Shown one piece after another: positions 47,001-59,163 of a stretch of DNA of 64,000 nt. Below the pieces are notes generated by a model that was given only the letters and a program-made list of their open reading frames with translations, was not told the DNA's origin and ran no database searches. This DNA is from Adiantum capillus-veneris (lineage: Eukaryota; Streptophyta; Polypodiopsida; Polypodiales; Pteridaceae). Numbering within the stretch: position 1 is the stretch's first letter; every line of letters starts with the position of its first letter. The stretch covers positions 70,336,912-70,400,911 of the forward strand of contig CM043963.1 of the NCBI GenBank assembly GCA_014529385.2. The letters run 5' to 3'. The translations under genes and the position numbers were made by a program.

Positions 47001-47487
47001 TCCCCGTGGTTTTACTTGTCACCAACGGTACTCTAGAGGGAACTTCTGAAGGAGGCAGCTCAACAAGGCCTTCTTAGTAAGAAGTTGGCAGGATATCCAC
47101 ATGGACACTCTTTGGGGGTGTGGGGTCCACGTGCGATGTGAAAGGAGATTGCACTTCCCCACCCCCTTCGTGTGCTTCATTTGCATCAGGTTCCGAGCGA
47201 GTAGCTCTACCTAATGTTTCCATGAAACGGCTAAACATACTAGTACTAGGCTGTGGAGCTTCGGGAGGTGCATGGCCTTCTCTCTCAGTGTTTTGGGTAG
47301 GGTATGCTTCCATGATTTCTGAGTCGGAGGAGGAATCACTAGCGGCTATTTTAGGGTCTTGGGTGGTGCTACCTTGTGTCCCCGCTGAGGATCTAGAGCT
47401 TATCGTGGATGGGTAATGGGTGTCTGTATGAACAGAGGCACCACCAATGTGATCGTGCTCTAACACCCGCCCAGAGCGTAAGTGCAT
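43938..47487 (-). pseudogene. gag: Gag of the 9.1-kb element, interrupted
   Basis: N-terminal part 47487-47074 (MHLRSGRVLEHDHIGGASV) ends at a TAA, and the same frame goes on at once (EGLVELPPSEVPSRV) to 46099. A frameshift near 46150 leads to the long frame 46166-43938, whose capsid domain has YKLPNNGDEDARKHIEVFEQ, LSGKAGDWYRTLR and FLKEYIREGVLWG. Four zinc knuckles follow: CSICLGPHSTSEC, CNACGRYDHQAKDC, CYECGGPHRVAEC and CNRCGIDHLIAQC. Three of the four are CX2CX3HX4C, one residue short of standard. A Lys/Glu-rich tail (KKKKTRRKKSQN) follows. One stop and one shift make it a pseudogene as it stands. Confidence 0.85.
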
Positions 47488-47489
47488 GT

Positions 47490-48586
47490 GCTTTTGATAC
47501 CCTAAGGTGTCAAAAAGATGCTCTAGGAGGCCTTGTGACTAGTTTTTAGCGTGTTTTTTGTTTGTTTTTTTGCTAGATTTTTTAGAGCGTGTCGTGGAAT
47601 GGGCCATGTGATAGCTCGAAACGAGCGTATCGGTCAGAGGGTCGTGCCGTGCTTTACAGCCCTCCGTTTGGTCACTCTATGCTCTCGGAATCCCTAAAAC
47701 TGTCAATTTCCAGTAGGGAACTAAGCCCAAACTAGAAAGTCTAAGGGTGCAAGTGGGAAGAGAAAGGAGGAGAGTGGAGGACTTGTCCCACATGCTCTCA
47801 TTCTCTCTTGAGGGAGTAGGGTATATATATAAGAGTGAGTCTAGTATATACCATAAGACTGAGGACTGAGGCCTAGGCCTGGGCTTGGGCTTGGGCTTGG
47901 GCTTGGGCTTGAGGAAATGATCCCGATCTATCTTTTATACAAACCAACCCGTCCGTTTTAAGAGTCATGTTTTTTATTTTCGAAAAATTTAGCCGCCCGC
48001 TCACTCGCGTTTTTATTTTTCGAAAAATTTAGCCGCTCGCTCACTCGTGTTTTTATTTTTCGAATAATTTTTTTTGCTTTTTTTTTTAAAAAATAATTTT
48101 TTTTTCAGAAATATTTTTTTTTCCAAAAAAACCTTTTTTTTTTTAATGCAGAAAATACAGAAATTGAAAACTCAAAAATTGAAAATGCAGAAAATTGAAA
48201 AAACGCAGAAATACAGAAAATTGCAGAAATTAAAAACGCAGAAATTCAAAATGCAGAAATGCAGAAAATTGAAAAAACGCAGAACTGCAGAAAATTGCAG
48301 AAATTAAAAACGTTGAAATTGAAAATGCAGAAATGCAGAAAATTGAAAAAACGCAGAAATGCAGAAAATTGCAGAAAATTGCAGAAATTGAAAACGCCGA
48401 ACTTGAAAATGCAGAAATTGCAGAAAATTGAAAAAACGCAGACAATAGCAGAAATTGAAACTTGACAGCAAATGCAGAAAACGCAAAAAAACAGAAATCT
48501 CCACACACTCCTTCCCTGCCTTTCCTATGATAGAAATTGCACCACAAGGAAGCGTAAAGTGCTAACCGAGCTTAGTGTAGGGCATA
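47490..48586 (-). other. Leader of the 9.1-kb element with simple repeats
   Basis: Holds (GGGCTT)5 at about 47881-47910, a doubled TTTTTATTTTTCGAAAAATTTAGCCGC near 47970-48050, and, from about 48140 to 48480, many copies of AAAATGCAGAAATTGAAA-like words (plus strand). No coding function; the frames here are repeat artefacts. Confidence 0.75.
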
Positions 48587-48604
48587 TCCCCGGCAGCGGC
48601 GCCA
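48587..48604 (-). promoter_or_regulatory. Primer binding site
   Basis: Minus strand TGGCGCCGCTGCCGGGGA, four bases after the 5' LTR, is the classic Ty3 (Athila-like) primer site. Confidence 0.9.
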
Positions 48605-48608
48605 AAAA

Positions 48609-49174
48609 TGTGCGCTCCTTGCCGCACTGTCGAAGCAAGGGACTTGCCAATACACCGTATGCGAGCCACAAACGGCTCCAAGCACACAACAAGCCTAAAC
48701 TAGCAAGCTCAAGAGAACAAAGGGTGTGTCACTCACCGCTCTACGCTCGCCTTCGTGGTGGATTCCTCGCCGCGATGAAGAAGAAGCTGCAGTCGTGCCG
48801 CGCTCAACCGCTTCGCCGCCGTCGTGCCTTCGTAATGCTCGATCGCACACACACTCTCCCTCTCTCTCTCACACACACACACACACACGAGGAGGTGAAG
48901 AAGAAGAAGATGGAGATGGAGCAAGAGCACTCTTCAATTGCACAAATGAGAGAATGAGTAAAAATTAGGTTTAGTTGGCTTTTATAGGAGCTCACCCCAT
49001 TCACACTTGGGCGCCCATGCTTAACCAACTAATCCCTTGAATGTCCAAGTTAAAGTGCGCCTCTCATCGGCGATCACTCTACCTTTCCCTATTGGTCCGA
49101 CAAGCCCGGTACCTGACTCTAAATAATACAACGTTTATAGATCATAGGGTGTCCGTGTGCCGTGAGGGTTAACA
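48609..49174 (-). repeat. 5' LTR of the 9.1-kb element
   Basis: 566 bp. Pairs with 40050-40705 and is nearly identical outside the microsatellite (here only about 11 bp CT and 19 bp CA, 48860-48888). TATAAAAG on the minus strand at 48979-48986 is the likely promoter. Confidence 0.93.
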
Positions 49175-50583
49175 AGGCTCTAGGAGTCTCATTGCAGGCA
49201 ATTCTATTGGGGCAAGGACGATAACCATGGCTTTGCTCCCCACACTTAAAACATTTGTGGTCCTTACAAAAAGCTTCTAGATCTTTAAGAGAGAGTTTAT
49301 ATTTACCTTTGTAAACTCCCTTCTCCTTGGACCAATTTTTGTTGTTGTTGGAATAGCCTTGGTGAGAATTTTGGGCATTGATTTTCCTCTTGGCATCACT
49401 TTTGTCTTTATTTTCCATGGGCTTGACATTTCGTCTAGCCCCTTGTTGGGCATTGATGTGCAAAGCAACCATGGTGTGGTGGATTACTTTGGTGATAGAA
49501 CCAGGCCGTTGAGAGTTGACATATTCGGTCATCTCTTTAGGTAATCCTACACAGAATTGTTGCTTTTGCTTGACAAAGTCTATCTTTTGAAAGATAGTAG
49601 CCTTGAGGTGTAAATCCCAAAACTTGTCCGCATATTTATGGATAGACTCATGAGAGAGAAAATTTAAACTTCACCATTTGGTAACCACTTTGTCCTTTGC
49701 ATCAGTTGCAAGGAATTGCTTCATGATGGAAACTCGTAGAGTTTTACATGTCTTTGGGGCTTCACCGTTGCCATGAAGGTTAGCCCACCATTGACGAGCC
49801 GATTTTTGGAAGTTTGGAGTAGCTTGGAGGACGCCGTAAAGCCCTCGTCTCCAAAGGCCGCATCAAATTATTGGATGAAGGCCAATACTTTGTCGGTAGC
49901 ACCAAAGGTGCCATCATAGGTGAGAAAAGAGATACTCTTTCCTTCCTCTTTAAACTTCTTTAGCTTTTGTGACCTTCGCCATGCAGGGTAAGATTTTGCG
50001 ATGTCCTCCTCTCTTGTATTCTCTAGGAGAATAGCCAAAGCTTTCATCGGAAGAGGAGGAAGGTGAAGAAAAAGGAGAAGAGGGTGACCTCTTTCTTGCC
50101 CTTTTCTTCTTTTGTTTCCTCTCTTCCCTTTTGGAGTGACGAGGAGAAGGACTATGGGTTAACCGTTTCCTCTTGGGAGGATTTGGTGATCGTTTAGTCC
50201 GCCATCTTCGTGAAGCCACATCTCGGAGGAACTTAGGGATTCATTCCTTTCTTGTTCTTTGGATTCCTCCTCTCGTATGGGAGAGAGTCTTCTTTTGGGG
50301 GTCTGATCAAGAGACCTCATAAGCTCTCTCTCCTCTTTGAGAGGAAAGGAAATCCCATAAGCACTAAGTTGTTGAGTAACTTCGGCTTGCAAAGTGGGGT
50401 TGCCCATAGCTTGTTGCCCATAGCTTGTTGCAACCTAGTGACAAGATAATTAACAAACATGGGGGCATCATCATTAGCACCTTCATTTGCAAAATCAAAG
50501 TTATCAATGTTCATTCTACTCTCTTGGTTATTGTCAGCCATGTTAATTGAACTTATGTGTTTACTTACTATATGCTTTGGCAA
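49175..50583 (-). pseudogene. gag: Gag of the middle Ty3 element, split by the 9.1-kb insertion
   Basis: Begins MPKHIVSKHISSINMADNNQ, passes through ELMRSLDQTPKRRLSP, a Lys/Arg/Ser-rich block (KKKRARKRSPSSPFS), capsid text (KQQFCVGLPKEMTEYVNSQR) and a knuckle CFKCGEQSHGYRPC, and is broken at NETPRA by the insertion. Several frame changes (50407, 50219, 49532 starts) show decay before or after the split. It continues at 40044 on the other side. Confidence 0.85.
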
Positions 50584-50942
50584 TTCAAAACCTTAGTTGC
50601 TACTCCTCTTAGCCTTTGAAAATAGGCACTTAAGTATCTACACCCACGGCTCAAATTGGTTAATTATAGGGAGTCGTGGAGTGATTCTAACATAGCAAAG
50701 TTGCCAAGGGATAGCTCCTTTTGAACTTCTTATGGCTCAATAATGGTAAAGCCGTAGGCAAGTCTAAAAAGAATCCATTATTAAGACCAAAGCTCCCAAG
50801 GTGTGCACCATATCCCACATAGTGGGCTCAACAAAATCGATAATAGATCCCAGTCCCACTTACCCTGATATAATTAACAAAATCAACCATTAATAGGCTA
50901 CTTAAGGACCTCTCTTCTTCAGCAAGAAAAGAGAAACCAAAT

Positions 50943-50954
50943 TCTCTGATACCA
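50943..50954 (-). promoter_or_regulatory. Primer binding site for initiator-Met tRNA
   Basis: Minus strand TGGTATCAGAGA one base after the 5' LTR; matches the Met site except the last base. Confidence 0.85.
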
Positions 50955-50955
50955 A

Positions 50956-52771
50956 TGTAATGGAAATGACCTATGAACTTTGAGAGTAGCGGAATTAGGA
51001 AATTAGATGAAGCACTTTTGTGAGATTACTTTGTGAGCATAGCGAGTGAACTTAATTGATGGTAGCAACATAAAAACGGTCCTTAGTTAACTTGGCATGA
51101 ACAATACTTTTGCAAGAGAAAGAGTTTAGAGAACATGACAATAGTTGAGAACCCGATTCATACGAAGCCGGTCCCCCCTCCATTAGGCATCTGTATTATA
51201 GTTTCTCCCATCAAGAGAGACTTGGTACAATACAATCTTTGTGTTCCTTGTGACCTAGGTGATGCAATGAAGATGGAAAGCTTTGTGCATCACAAACGTA
51301 ACATAAACTTTGTTGAAAGCATTAACTATCCCAAGCCTCAGTCCCAAGGCCTCAAACACCTTCGAAGGTGGAGAGAGCTAGCGGGGAATGAGGGTAGGGA
51401 AGAGGAAAAAGAAACATTCCATAGGAGAAAGAAATAGTTTCTCACTTATCGTCACTCTTCTTGCTAGCATACATAATTTCATAGTAATGAAGATGGAGAA
51501 CATGGCAAGCTTAAGCATTGAAACATGGCTCTTGGTTAGATTTGCATTCCATAGACAAGAGTCTTGGTGTAGGCTCTCACTTCTCACAAGCTTGGAGAAG
51601 GAGGTGGAGTTTCTCAAATTTCACCAAGTGAGAATGATCCACAAAATGAGTGTGTGTATGTGGTGTATATCCCCCTAGCACACCCCTTGCTTGCTTGGGG
51701 CGAGTTGTAGCTTTTACACATGTTTCAAGCTCATTGGACCCCTCTACCCTTAGACAATCACATGCAGCATGCATTCAAGTACATGGGTAGTCTTTTGACA
51801 AGTGTCCTCCTTACCCCTTAGAGAGAGAGATCTTGAAAATATCTACATATTTGTTGGATGGAACTAGAAGCTCATTGAACCCTAGCATAGGGAGAGTCTG
51901 ACATGTGTCCCATGTGTCCTTTGAGAAAAGGGGTGCCCTTTGGGTGAGTGGAAGATTAAGTCAAAGCTTCCCCTAACTTTGGGACTTTCATGCATAGGAA
52001 GCTTCTCAAGCACCTTCCTCATTAAGTTTGTAGGGTCTCTTTTTGACTCAAGCACCTTACCCCCCCCCCCCCCCCCACCCACACACACACATGGGAAGCT
52101 TCTCAAGCACCTTCCTCATTAAGTTTGTAGGGACTCTTTTTGACTCAAGCACCTTACCCCCCCATGCATGGGAAGCTTCTCAAGCACCTTCCTCATTAAG
52201 TATGACAAGCACCTCAAGTACCTTAGTCATCAAGCATGACAAGCACCTTAGTCATCAAGCATGCACCTTAGTCATCAAGCACGACAAGCACCTCAAGCAC
52301 CTTAGTCATTGAGCACTCACCTTAGTCATCAAGCAAGACAAGCATCTCAAGCTTAGGTCGGGTTCCCACCTGAAGCTCAGCCCTAGCTAAGGTCAAAGGA
52401 CTCTTAACAAGTTAAGCATTGGAGGTCTTTAATGAAGCTAACCCTAAGGTATTTTTAAGCTCCATTAGATGCACATTGCTCTTTGATAGACTACCTCCTT
52501 TTGGACCCCTATTGCAATGTAGCCATATCTCCTCCTGGTCCCCTACTGAGGTAAGTATAGAAGCACTTATTGCACATTTCTCTTTGATCGACCATCTCCT
52601 TTTGGACCCCTATTGAGATGCAACCATCTCTCCTTTTGGTCCCGTGTTGAGATAGGTCTAGAAGTACATGTGTCTATTATAACTCTTGTTCCTGTTTTAT
52701 TCTCCCACATTAAATGATCAGTTTAATATGAGAAAATCATTTGGTAAAGTTAGATGTTATATTTTATGACA
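50956..52771 (-). repeat. 5' LTR of the middle Ty3 element
   Basis: 1816 bp, minus strand TGTCATAAAATATAAC...CCATTACA. Contains approximately 80-bp tandem units (GGGAAGCTTCTCAAGCACC, 51995-52205), a poly-C run at 52062-52076, and CAAGCACCTTAGTCAT repeats at 52205-52340. Partner of 36184-37667. Confidence 0.88.
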
Positions 52772-53860
52772 TGCTCTCCCATGATGAATTAGGAATTGAC
52801 AATGTTGGAGTAATCCAGGTTACTTCCCTCTATCATACTTTGTCTTTTGGCACACCACGCATTTTGAAACATACTCTTGTATGTCTACTTTCATGGTAGG
52901 CCAATAGAAATATGTCTCTACTCCTCAAAGAGTAGGTTCAATCCCTCTATTCCCCGCATAGGGAGGAGCATGGCATTCATACATTACTCTCTCACGAAGA
53001 GAGCTAGTAACACATAGCCTATCACCACAGAGAAGATAACCATCCTGCAAGGTGAACGGTTCTTCTTTCTTCCCTAAGGCAAGGGCTGAAATTATATCCT
53101 TGAAATCAAGATCAATATCATACTCATCTATCATAAATGATAGATCATTGTGAGTTGCTATAGACACTGCATGTACTCTTGGTCGTTGTGATAGTGCATT
53201 GGACACTTGATTGTGCTTGCCATCAATATGAGCAATATGAAAATTAAATTGTGAAAGAAAATTTGTCCACCTCACTTGTTTGTTAGAAAGCTTGATTTGT
53301 GTCATGAAGTACTTAAGATTTTGGTGATCCGTTCGTAGGATGAATGGAGTCCCGAGAAGGTAATGCTTCCTTGTATTTAGGGCATGTAGAACAACTAGTA
53401 GCTCCTTTTGTATATATCCCCAATACTCGTTCATCAGAATTGATTCTTCGACACTTGTATGCTATGGCATGCCCTTCTTGAAGCAAGACTGCTCCAAGGC
53501 AATCTCCACAAGTATCACATTGGACCTCAAATGGTTTTGAGAGATCTAGTAGGGTAAGCATAGGTTGAGAGGTAAGCTTCTCTTTGAGCTTCTCAAAAGC
53601 ATTTTTCTCTTTTGCAGTCCATGTATACTTAATGTTCTTCTTTGTTAGGTCAGTAATGGTCCTGCTATTTGCGAGAATCTTTCTATGAAGCATCTATAGT
53701 ATGCACAAATACCAATAAAGCTTCGTAGCTCATGTAAATTCCTTGGATTAGGCCATCCTTTTATTACCTCTAACTTTGTTGGATCCGTACAGATATCATC
53801 TTGAGAGATAATGTGACCTAAGTATTGAATCTTTTGAAGGAAAAATGCACTCTCACTATA
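52772..53860 (-). pseudogene. pol: RT end, RNase H and integrase zinc region of the old Ty3 element
   Basis: The minus strand reads FFLQKIQYLGHIISQDDICT, ELRSFIGICAYYRCFIERFS (RT thumb), KPFEVQCDTCGDCLGAVLLQ, HYLLGTPFILRTDHQNLKYF and HIAHIDGKHNQVSNALSQRP (RNase H), then ECHAPPYAGNRG, FYWPTMKVDIQEYVSKCVVC (integrase zinc domain) and PGLLQ. It stops at 52772 where the middle element's LTR begins with no purine tract, so it is insertion target rather than the middle element's own 3' end. It is also truncated at about 53860. Confidence 0.88.
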
Positions 53861-54693
53861 AGAGACTGAGGTCTTTGTCGTGCATGATAGCCATGCTAGG
53901 ATGAGAGAGAGTAGAGAGAAGAGGTGTGGGGAAAGAGAGAGAAAAAACTTTTGTTTTGTCGCAGATATTACCTCAAAAATTGTCGCACCGATAGCTTCAA
54001 ACATTGCCGTGCAGATAGCATTGTTATTTGCCTCGGTTATAGCCTCACAGATACCCTGGAATGAATATAATATACTCCTATTGATATACCCATCCATATC
54101 TCTCTCTTATATGATACAATAAAAAGTACTTTCATTTAATATCCTCTCTATATACTATAGTTACTCACTGGTTTCCTCAAAAGAATCCATTAAATTTTAG
54201 GATTCCCTTGGAATATCATATCCCCCCTCCCCCCCAAAAATTTCACATCAGCAAAGATTGCTCACCTCGTCGTCCTCACCAGTTATCTACCCTGCATTCC
54301 CTTCCAACCCTCTGCGGTAGCTTAGTCCTTTGTGAGCCCCCCCCCCCCCACCCCTCCCTCTTTGTGCTCATGCCTTTTCCATCCACATCCACCCTCGTCT
54401 TGCCCACACGTACGTCCTAACAAATTCATCCCTCTGCAAAGACCACCTCACCTCAAGTCGCCTTGTTGCTGCTCGTCGCGTCTACAAACGAACAATCCAT
54501 AGAGAGAAGAAGAAGAAGAAGAAGAAGATTATCTTAACGTCGTAGGAAACTATCCCAAGAGACCTTAAAGATCTATTTGATGGGGAGAGTTGAACTCAAG
54601 ACTTATTATTCAAGAGGAAAATGGCATAACCAATCTGCCACACTTGGGTGATAGAAAGGTTATACAATTTTTCTCTTTTTACTAGCACATACA

Positions 54694-54749
<56 letters not shown>

Positions 54750-54815
54750 GAAGAGTATTTTAACATCATAGGAAACTATCCCAAGAGACCTTAAAGATCT
54801 ATCCGACGGGGGGGC

Positions 54816-54871
<56 letters not shown>

Positions 54872-54999
54872 AAACAAATGTGTTACAATGTATGCTAGCA
54901 GAAGATCATTAACAAAGCATTCACAAAAGCAAGTGATTGACATTAGCTACAACATCCTCATTACGATGCATTAAAACATGGCCTTAATTAATCATCCAC
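53861..54999. other. Non-coding DNA with CA and GA microsatellites
   Basis: (CA)n at about 54694-54747, (GA)n 54820-54869, poly-C runs near 54224 and 54339. A sentence-like duplication (CATAGGAAACTATCCCAAGA) occurs at about 54540 and 54767. No gene. Confidence 0.7.
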
Positions 55000-57840
55000 T
55001 ACATCATCATCTACTAGTTCCATAGCCATGACGTGGTCTATGTGGAGTCGAGTTCATCAAATTCAGCAACATAGGGATCAAAATGATCATCCTCATCATC
55101 ATTCTCTTCTTCTAGCTCTTCATTCTCTTCTTCATCTTCTATGTAGGTGTGCCCTTTTTCATCGACATCATTCTCATTCGCTTCGTCAAGCGGTCATGCA
55201 AAAAGTTCTTCACCTTCTATGTCTGCTTCATCATCATCATTGTGTTCGTCCAAAGTGGTTCCTATGTTTGCTGCATCATCAAGTATATATCTTGCTCTTG
55301 GAGTGACTTGTATGACAAACCAAAACCTTCGTTCGTAAATACTTGGAAGATAGATCACTCGCTCACAACTTCTTGGAGAGATGTAGATATCACTTGTGCT
55401 CGTATGGAATCTCGTAGAGTCCACCATGTAGATACAGCTTGCATGTCTAGATGAAACGCATGCAAACCACTTCACATCTAACACATAATTTCAAAAAGTT
55501 GAAAAATCTACTCGGTGTATTCTTTGGATAACTCCACAATATCTATTTTCCATATCGTTTGGAGTTTACGCATCAAAATTGCCCATCACTCCACTATCAT
55601 TTGTTGTTCGTTTTTTGTCTACATTAATAGTTTGAAAGTGTCTTCCTTCATGCCACATCGAGTTGAACATCGTTTCCTGTTGAAAGTAGAACAAGTTTGA
55701 GTATAGGTAGCGATATACTAATACTTTATATTGTGCATAATGAGTTTGATTAGCAATTACCTTTGGTAGACAACCTCACGCATACTCCCACTCCTCATCG
55801 CTAACATGCTCACCATCAGCTTTAGCTTTAGTTATTTGTTCATGCAACCAATAGGGCCTTATAAGTTTTGGAAACATGGAAGGTACGGTGGGTAAACCAC
55901 ATTGAAATTTCTTCTGTGAGAGTGTATTTTTCTATACGCTTCTCGATCTTCTTCACACTTTCTCTTAATTCTGCATATAGATCTACCCACTTTTTCATCT
56001 TTGGTGCATTAAGGACAAGGTAGTGGTTTATTGCATCACGTATGTGCCTTTCCATGAGTTTTATCTTCCCCTTCCTATTCGGCATATGAGAGTGCATCCT
56101 TGGATCTTCTTTATCATTCCATAAATGTCATATTGTTTCATCCACTATAGCCAAGTAGTTAGAGATGTACAAAAATGACTCTTGAACAATCCATCCTTTG
56201 ACCATGCTAGCCTCTAGCTGTGAACAAAGCCTCACGAAGTCCTTGAGTGTCTTAAGAAAACGCTCAAGGAAGAACATCCAACAAGAATGGACCACTCCAC
56301 AAATCTCTACCTCATCCACAAGATACAATATAAGATGGAGTTGGCTCACTAGTATGGACCTGGGAAAGCTCTCTTCAATGAGAACAACTGCTTCTTTGGC
56401 TAAAAATCTTGCAGCTGGTATGGATGCAACTTCAATCTCCTTAGCACTCACCCACCTGACAAACTCTCCCATCTTATATATAGCATCACGTTGCCAATCA
56501 AGGGATTCTGACCCATGTAATAGGGTCCATCACCCTTCTTTGTCTTCAAGAATGATCCCTTTAAAGACGCATGTAACCTATAGGTGTTCTAATGGAAGCA
56601 ATAACTTCTTTCACTTTGATTTGTTCAGTGTTTGATAGGATCCATGGTGCCTTTGGAAGACGATACTTCCCATTGTCTTCCATCACTGGCATTGTTGATG
56701 TTGGCAATCTGCGTTTATGTTTCATGTCCTCCCTAATGCCAACAATGTCGCTCTTGCCTATGATGTGGTCCCAGATCATCTGACCTACGTTTTTGAATAT
56801 GTGCATTGGATCTAGAAAATATTGGACCTTAAAATCGGTCAAGTAAGGCAACCCAAAAAACACAGAACATCATCTCATACCCTTGGGTGTCTATCGGGAA
56901 AGGGGGTCCAATGAGCAATGCCTATCCCATGCTCTTTCCCAATCTCTCATTGTCCATCTATATGGGGCCTTTCCATTTGAAGGTTCTTTGTATTTTTCAT
57001 GTGTTGATGGTAGAAAACGATGACTATTAGGATAAATGACCTTTTTGAGGTGTGATGGACGCTCTGTTAGTTGCAAAGTTTATTTATCAAAACGCTTTGA
57101 AAAAAGACTGGAAAAATCTAAGTTTACTTAACCTTAAAAGACGATCAATGCTTGTATTGCTCATTGCACACATGACCTGTAGATTCAAAAGCTCTAACGA
57201 AGCACGGAGAATAGAGAACAAAGCTCCGAGATATATAGGTGTCTTGTTTGCAGCCATCCTCCTACTTTTGTGCAATCTCTTCGCATCCACAATCATCATC
57301 GTCATGCACACCCTCCTCATGACCGCCAAGCTCAGCAACCAGATTCTCCATAATTGTGCCCTCCTCCACCTGGTGCGGTAGATCTATCACACTGGATCTC
57401 GAACTCTCACCCATTGTTGGTGGAGAGAAAAACCTATTTTCTTGCAATTGTCTCTCCGGCTTTCTTGCTTGAGGGCCTCCTCCTACAACACTCCAGTGAG
57501 TTGGTTCCCATGTGCAAAAGTTTGGGAACATCGATTATTCGTGCCGTGGATTGTCCCACATTCCATAGTCCTTGACATGCTCCAAACAGACTCGCCGAAG
57601 TCTAGGAATGGGTCTTTTGCAACGCTCACACGGACATATAAACCTGTCATTCAACCTGCCGTGGATCGTCCCACATTCCATAGTCCTTGACATGCTCCAA
57701 AGAGACTCGTCGAAGTCTAGGAATGGGTCTTTTGCAACACTCACATGGACATATAAACCTGTCATTCAACCATCGATTGCGTTCCACCGCATTGTCTGCT
57801 CCGTCTTCATCCCACCTTGGCGCTTGCATCTTCAAAATGC
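55000..57840 (-). mobile_element. CACTA-type (En/Spm, TNP2-like) DNA transposon, decayed
   Basis: The minus strand shows the domain order of plant TNP2-type transposases. First a transposase-associated zinc finger (NDRFICPCERCKRPIPRLRR, LEHVKDYGMWDNP; 57835-57540); a Transposase_21 start (LELLNLQVMCAMSNTSIDRL, 57240-57150); then HRFLPSTHEKYKEPSNGK (57030) and FKVQYFLDPMHIFKNVGQMI (56830). A DUF4218 segment follows (YLVDEVEICGVVHSCWMFFL, ERFLKTLKDFVR; 56340-56230), then a linker (56097-55840) and a DUF4216 segment (MLDVKWFACVSSRH, ERRFWFVIQVTPRARY; 55484-55300). Part of the catalytic domain is missing, and many frame changes occur. CACTA termini were not found. Confidence 0.82.
57543..57772 (-). 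repeat. 115-bp tandem duplication of the transposase zinc-finger exon
   Basis: 57543-57657 and 57658-57772 are near-identical (GTCCCACATTCCATAGTCC, CCTGTCATTCAACC). 115 is not a multiple of three, so the two copies are in different frames. Confidence 0.88.
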
Positions 57841-58147
57841 GAGAGGGGAGGTAGGGAAGGTGAACAAGAGCTTAAAATGAGAATAATTTTGCATGTTTGA
57901 TAGATTCTTCTTAAAAGAAGTGGAGGGAGCAAGTCAGCAAAAGAAGGGGGAAATGATCAATTTTTTATTTATTTTTTAAAGCACCCATGGGTATAATGGC
58001 GGCAATGAGCGCGGCAAAGATCATGGCAAACATTGAAAATAATTATAAAAAAAAGGCAGCCCGTTGGACTGGGCTTTTTTAAGTCTAACCCACTATCAAA
58101 ACAGCCACAACAATCTCTTTGTATTTTCTCCTCTTCTTCTCTTCTTA

Positions 58148-58263
<116 letters not shown>

Positions 58264-58433
58264 ACAAACACACACATGGAGGAGGCAAGCAAATGTTGGT
58301 GGCAGCGGCGGTAACTCTTTTGTTGGTGGCAAGAGGCGGCAAGGAGACACACAAAATACAACGATGTAAGTGCACTTAATTTATTTTTTGGCATGCATTT
58401 TTAAAAAAAATTAATGTTTATTTCTGCTTATTG

Positions 58434-59163
58434 TCGAGGTAAAGGCTCACGTGAGCCCATGGGTTGTCCCCCATGCTCATGATTTTTTGCATTCTATTGA
58501 GGTATTGGCATGCTAAACACAACCCCTGTATTAGAGGAATTTTGGCATGCTTATTTGCATGCAATGGAGAGCCCGTTTGGGGAGCCCATTGCATGCAAAT
58601 ATGCACGCCAAAATCCCTCTAATATAGGGGCCAAACTCATGCCCCAAACAGGCATGCCAAAACACCTCTAATAGAGGGGCAAAATGGATGCCATTTTGGC
58701 ATGAGTTTAGAGGGGTTTTGGCATGCCTATTTGCATCCAATGGGCAGCCCATTTGGGCATCCCATTGCATGCAAATAGGCATGCCAAAACCTCTCTAATA
58801 GAGGGGCCAAACCGATAGCCCAAAACCTCTCTAATTGGTCGAGGTAAAGGCTCATGTGAGCCCATGGGTTGTCCCCCATGCTCATGTTTTTTTGGCCTCC
58901 CCCCTTCAATGTCCAAAACCCCTAGCAAATGGCATGCGTTTAGCCCCTCTATCAAAGGGGTTTTGGCATGCCTATTTGCATGCAATGGGAACCCTGTTTG
59001 AGGAGCCCATTGCAAATGGGTTGCCCATTGCATGCAAATAGGCATGCCAAAACCCCTCTATTAGAGGGTCCAAACTCATGCCAAAATGGCATTTATTAGA
59101 AGGGTTTTGGCATGTCTATTTGCATGCAATGGGTTCCCCAAACGGGCTGGGAATCCCATTGCA
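58434..59163. repeat. Array of long palindromes (foldback units)
   Basis: Four hairpins at about 58536-58617, 58709-58797, 58955-59058 and 59099-59163. Each has an arm like GGCATGCCTATTTGCATGCA, extended by ATGGG, a 15-30 base loop (GCCCGTTTGGGGAG in the first) and the mirror arm. Between them lie smaller palindromes CCTCTAATAGAGG and CCAAAATGGCAT. A 55-bp segment (GTCGAGGTAAAGGCTC, TGAGCCCATGGGTTGTCCCC) occurs at about 58434 and 58846. The last hairpin lacks its outer right arm. No protein. Confidence 0.85.

Noticed and set aside
58536-59163. CRISPR-like array of spaced palindromic repeats
   Set aside because: Units are unequal, the spacers are themselves palindromic and shared, and the DNA is a plant nuclear region full of transposons.
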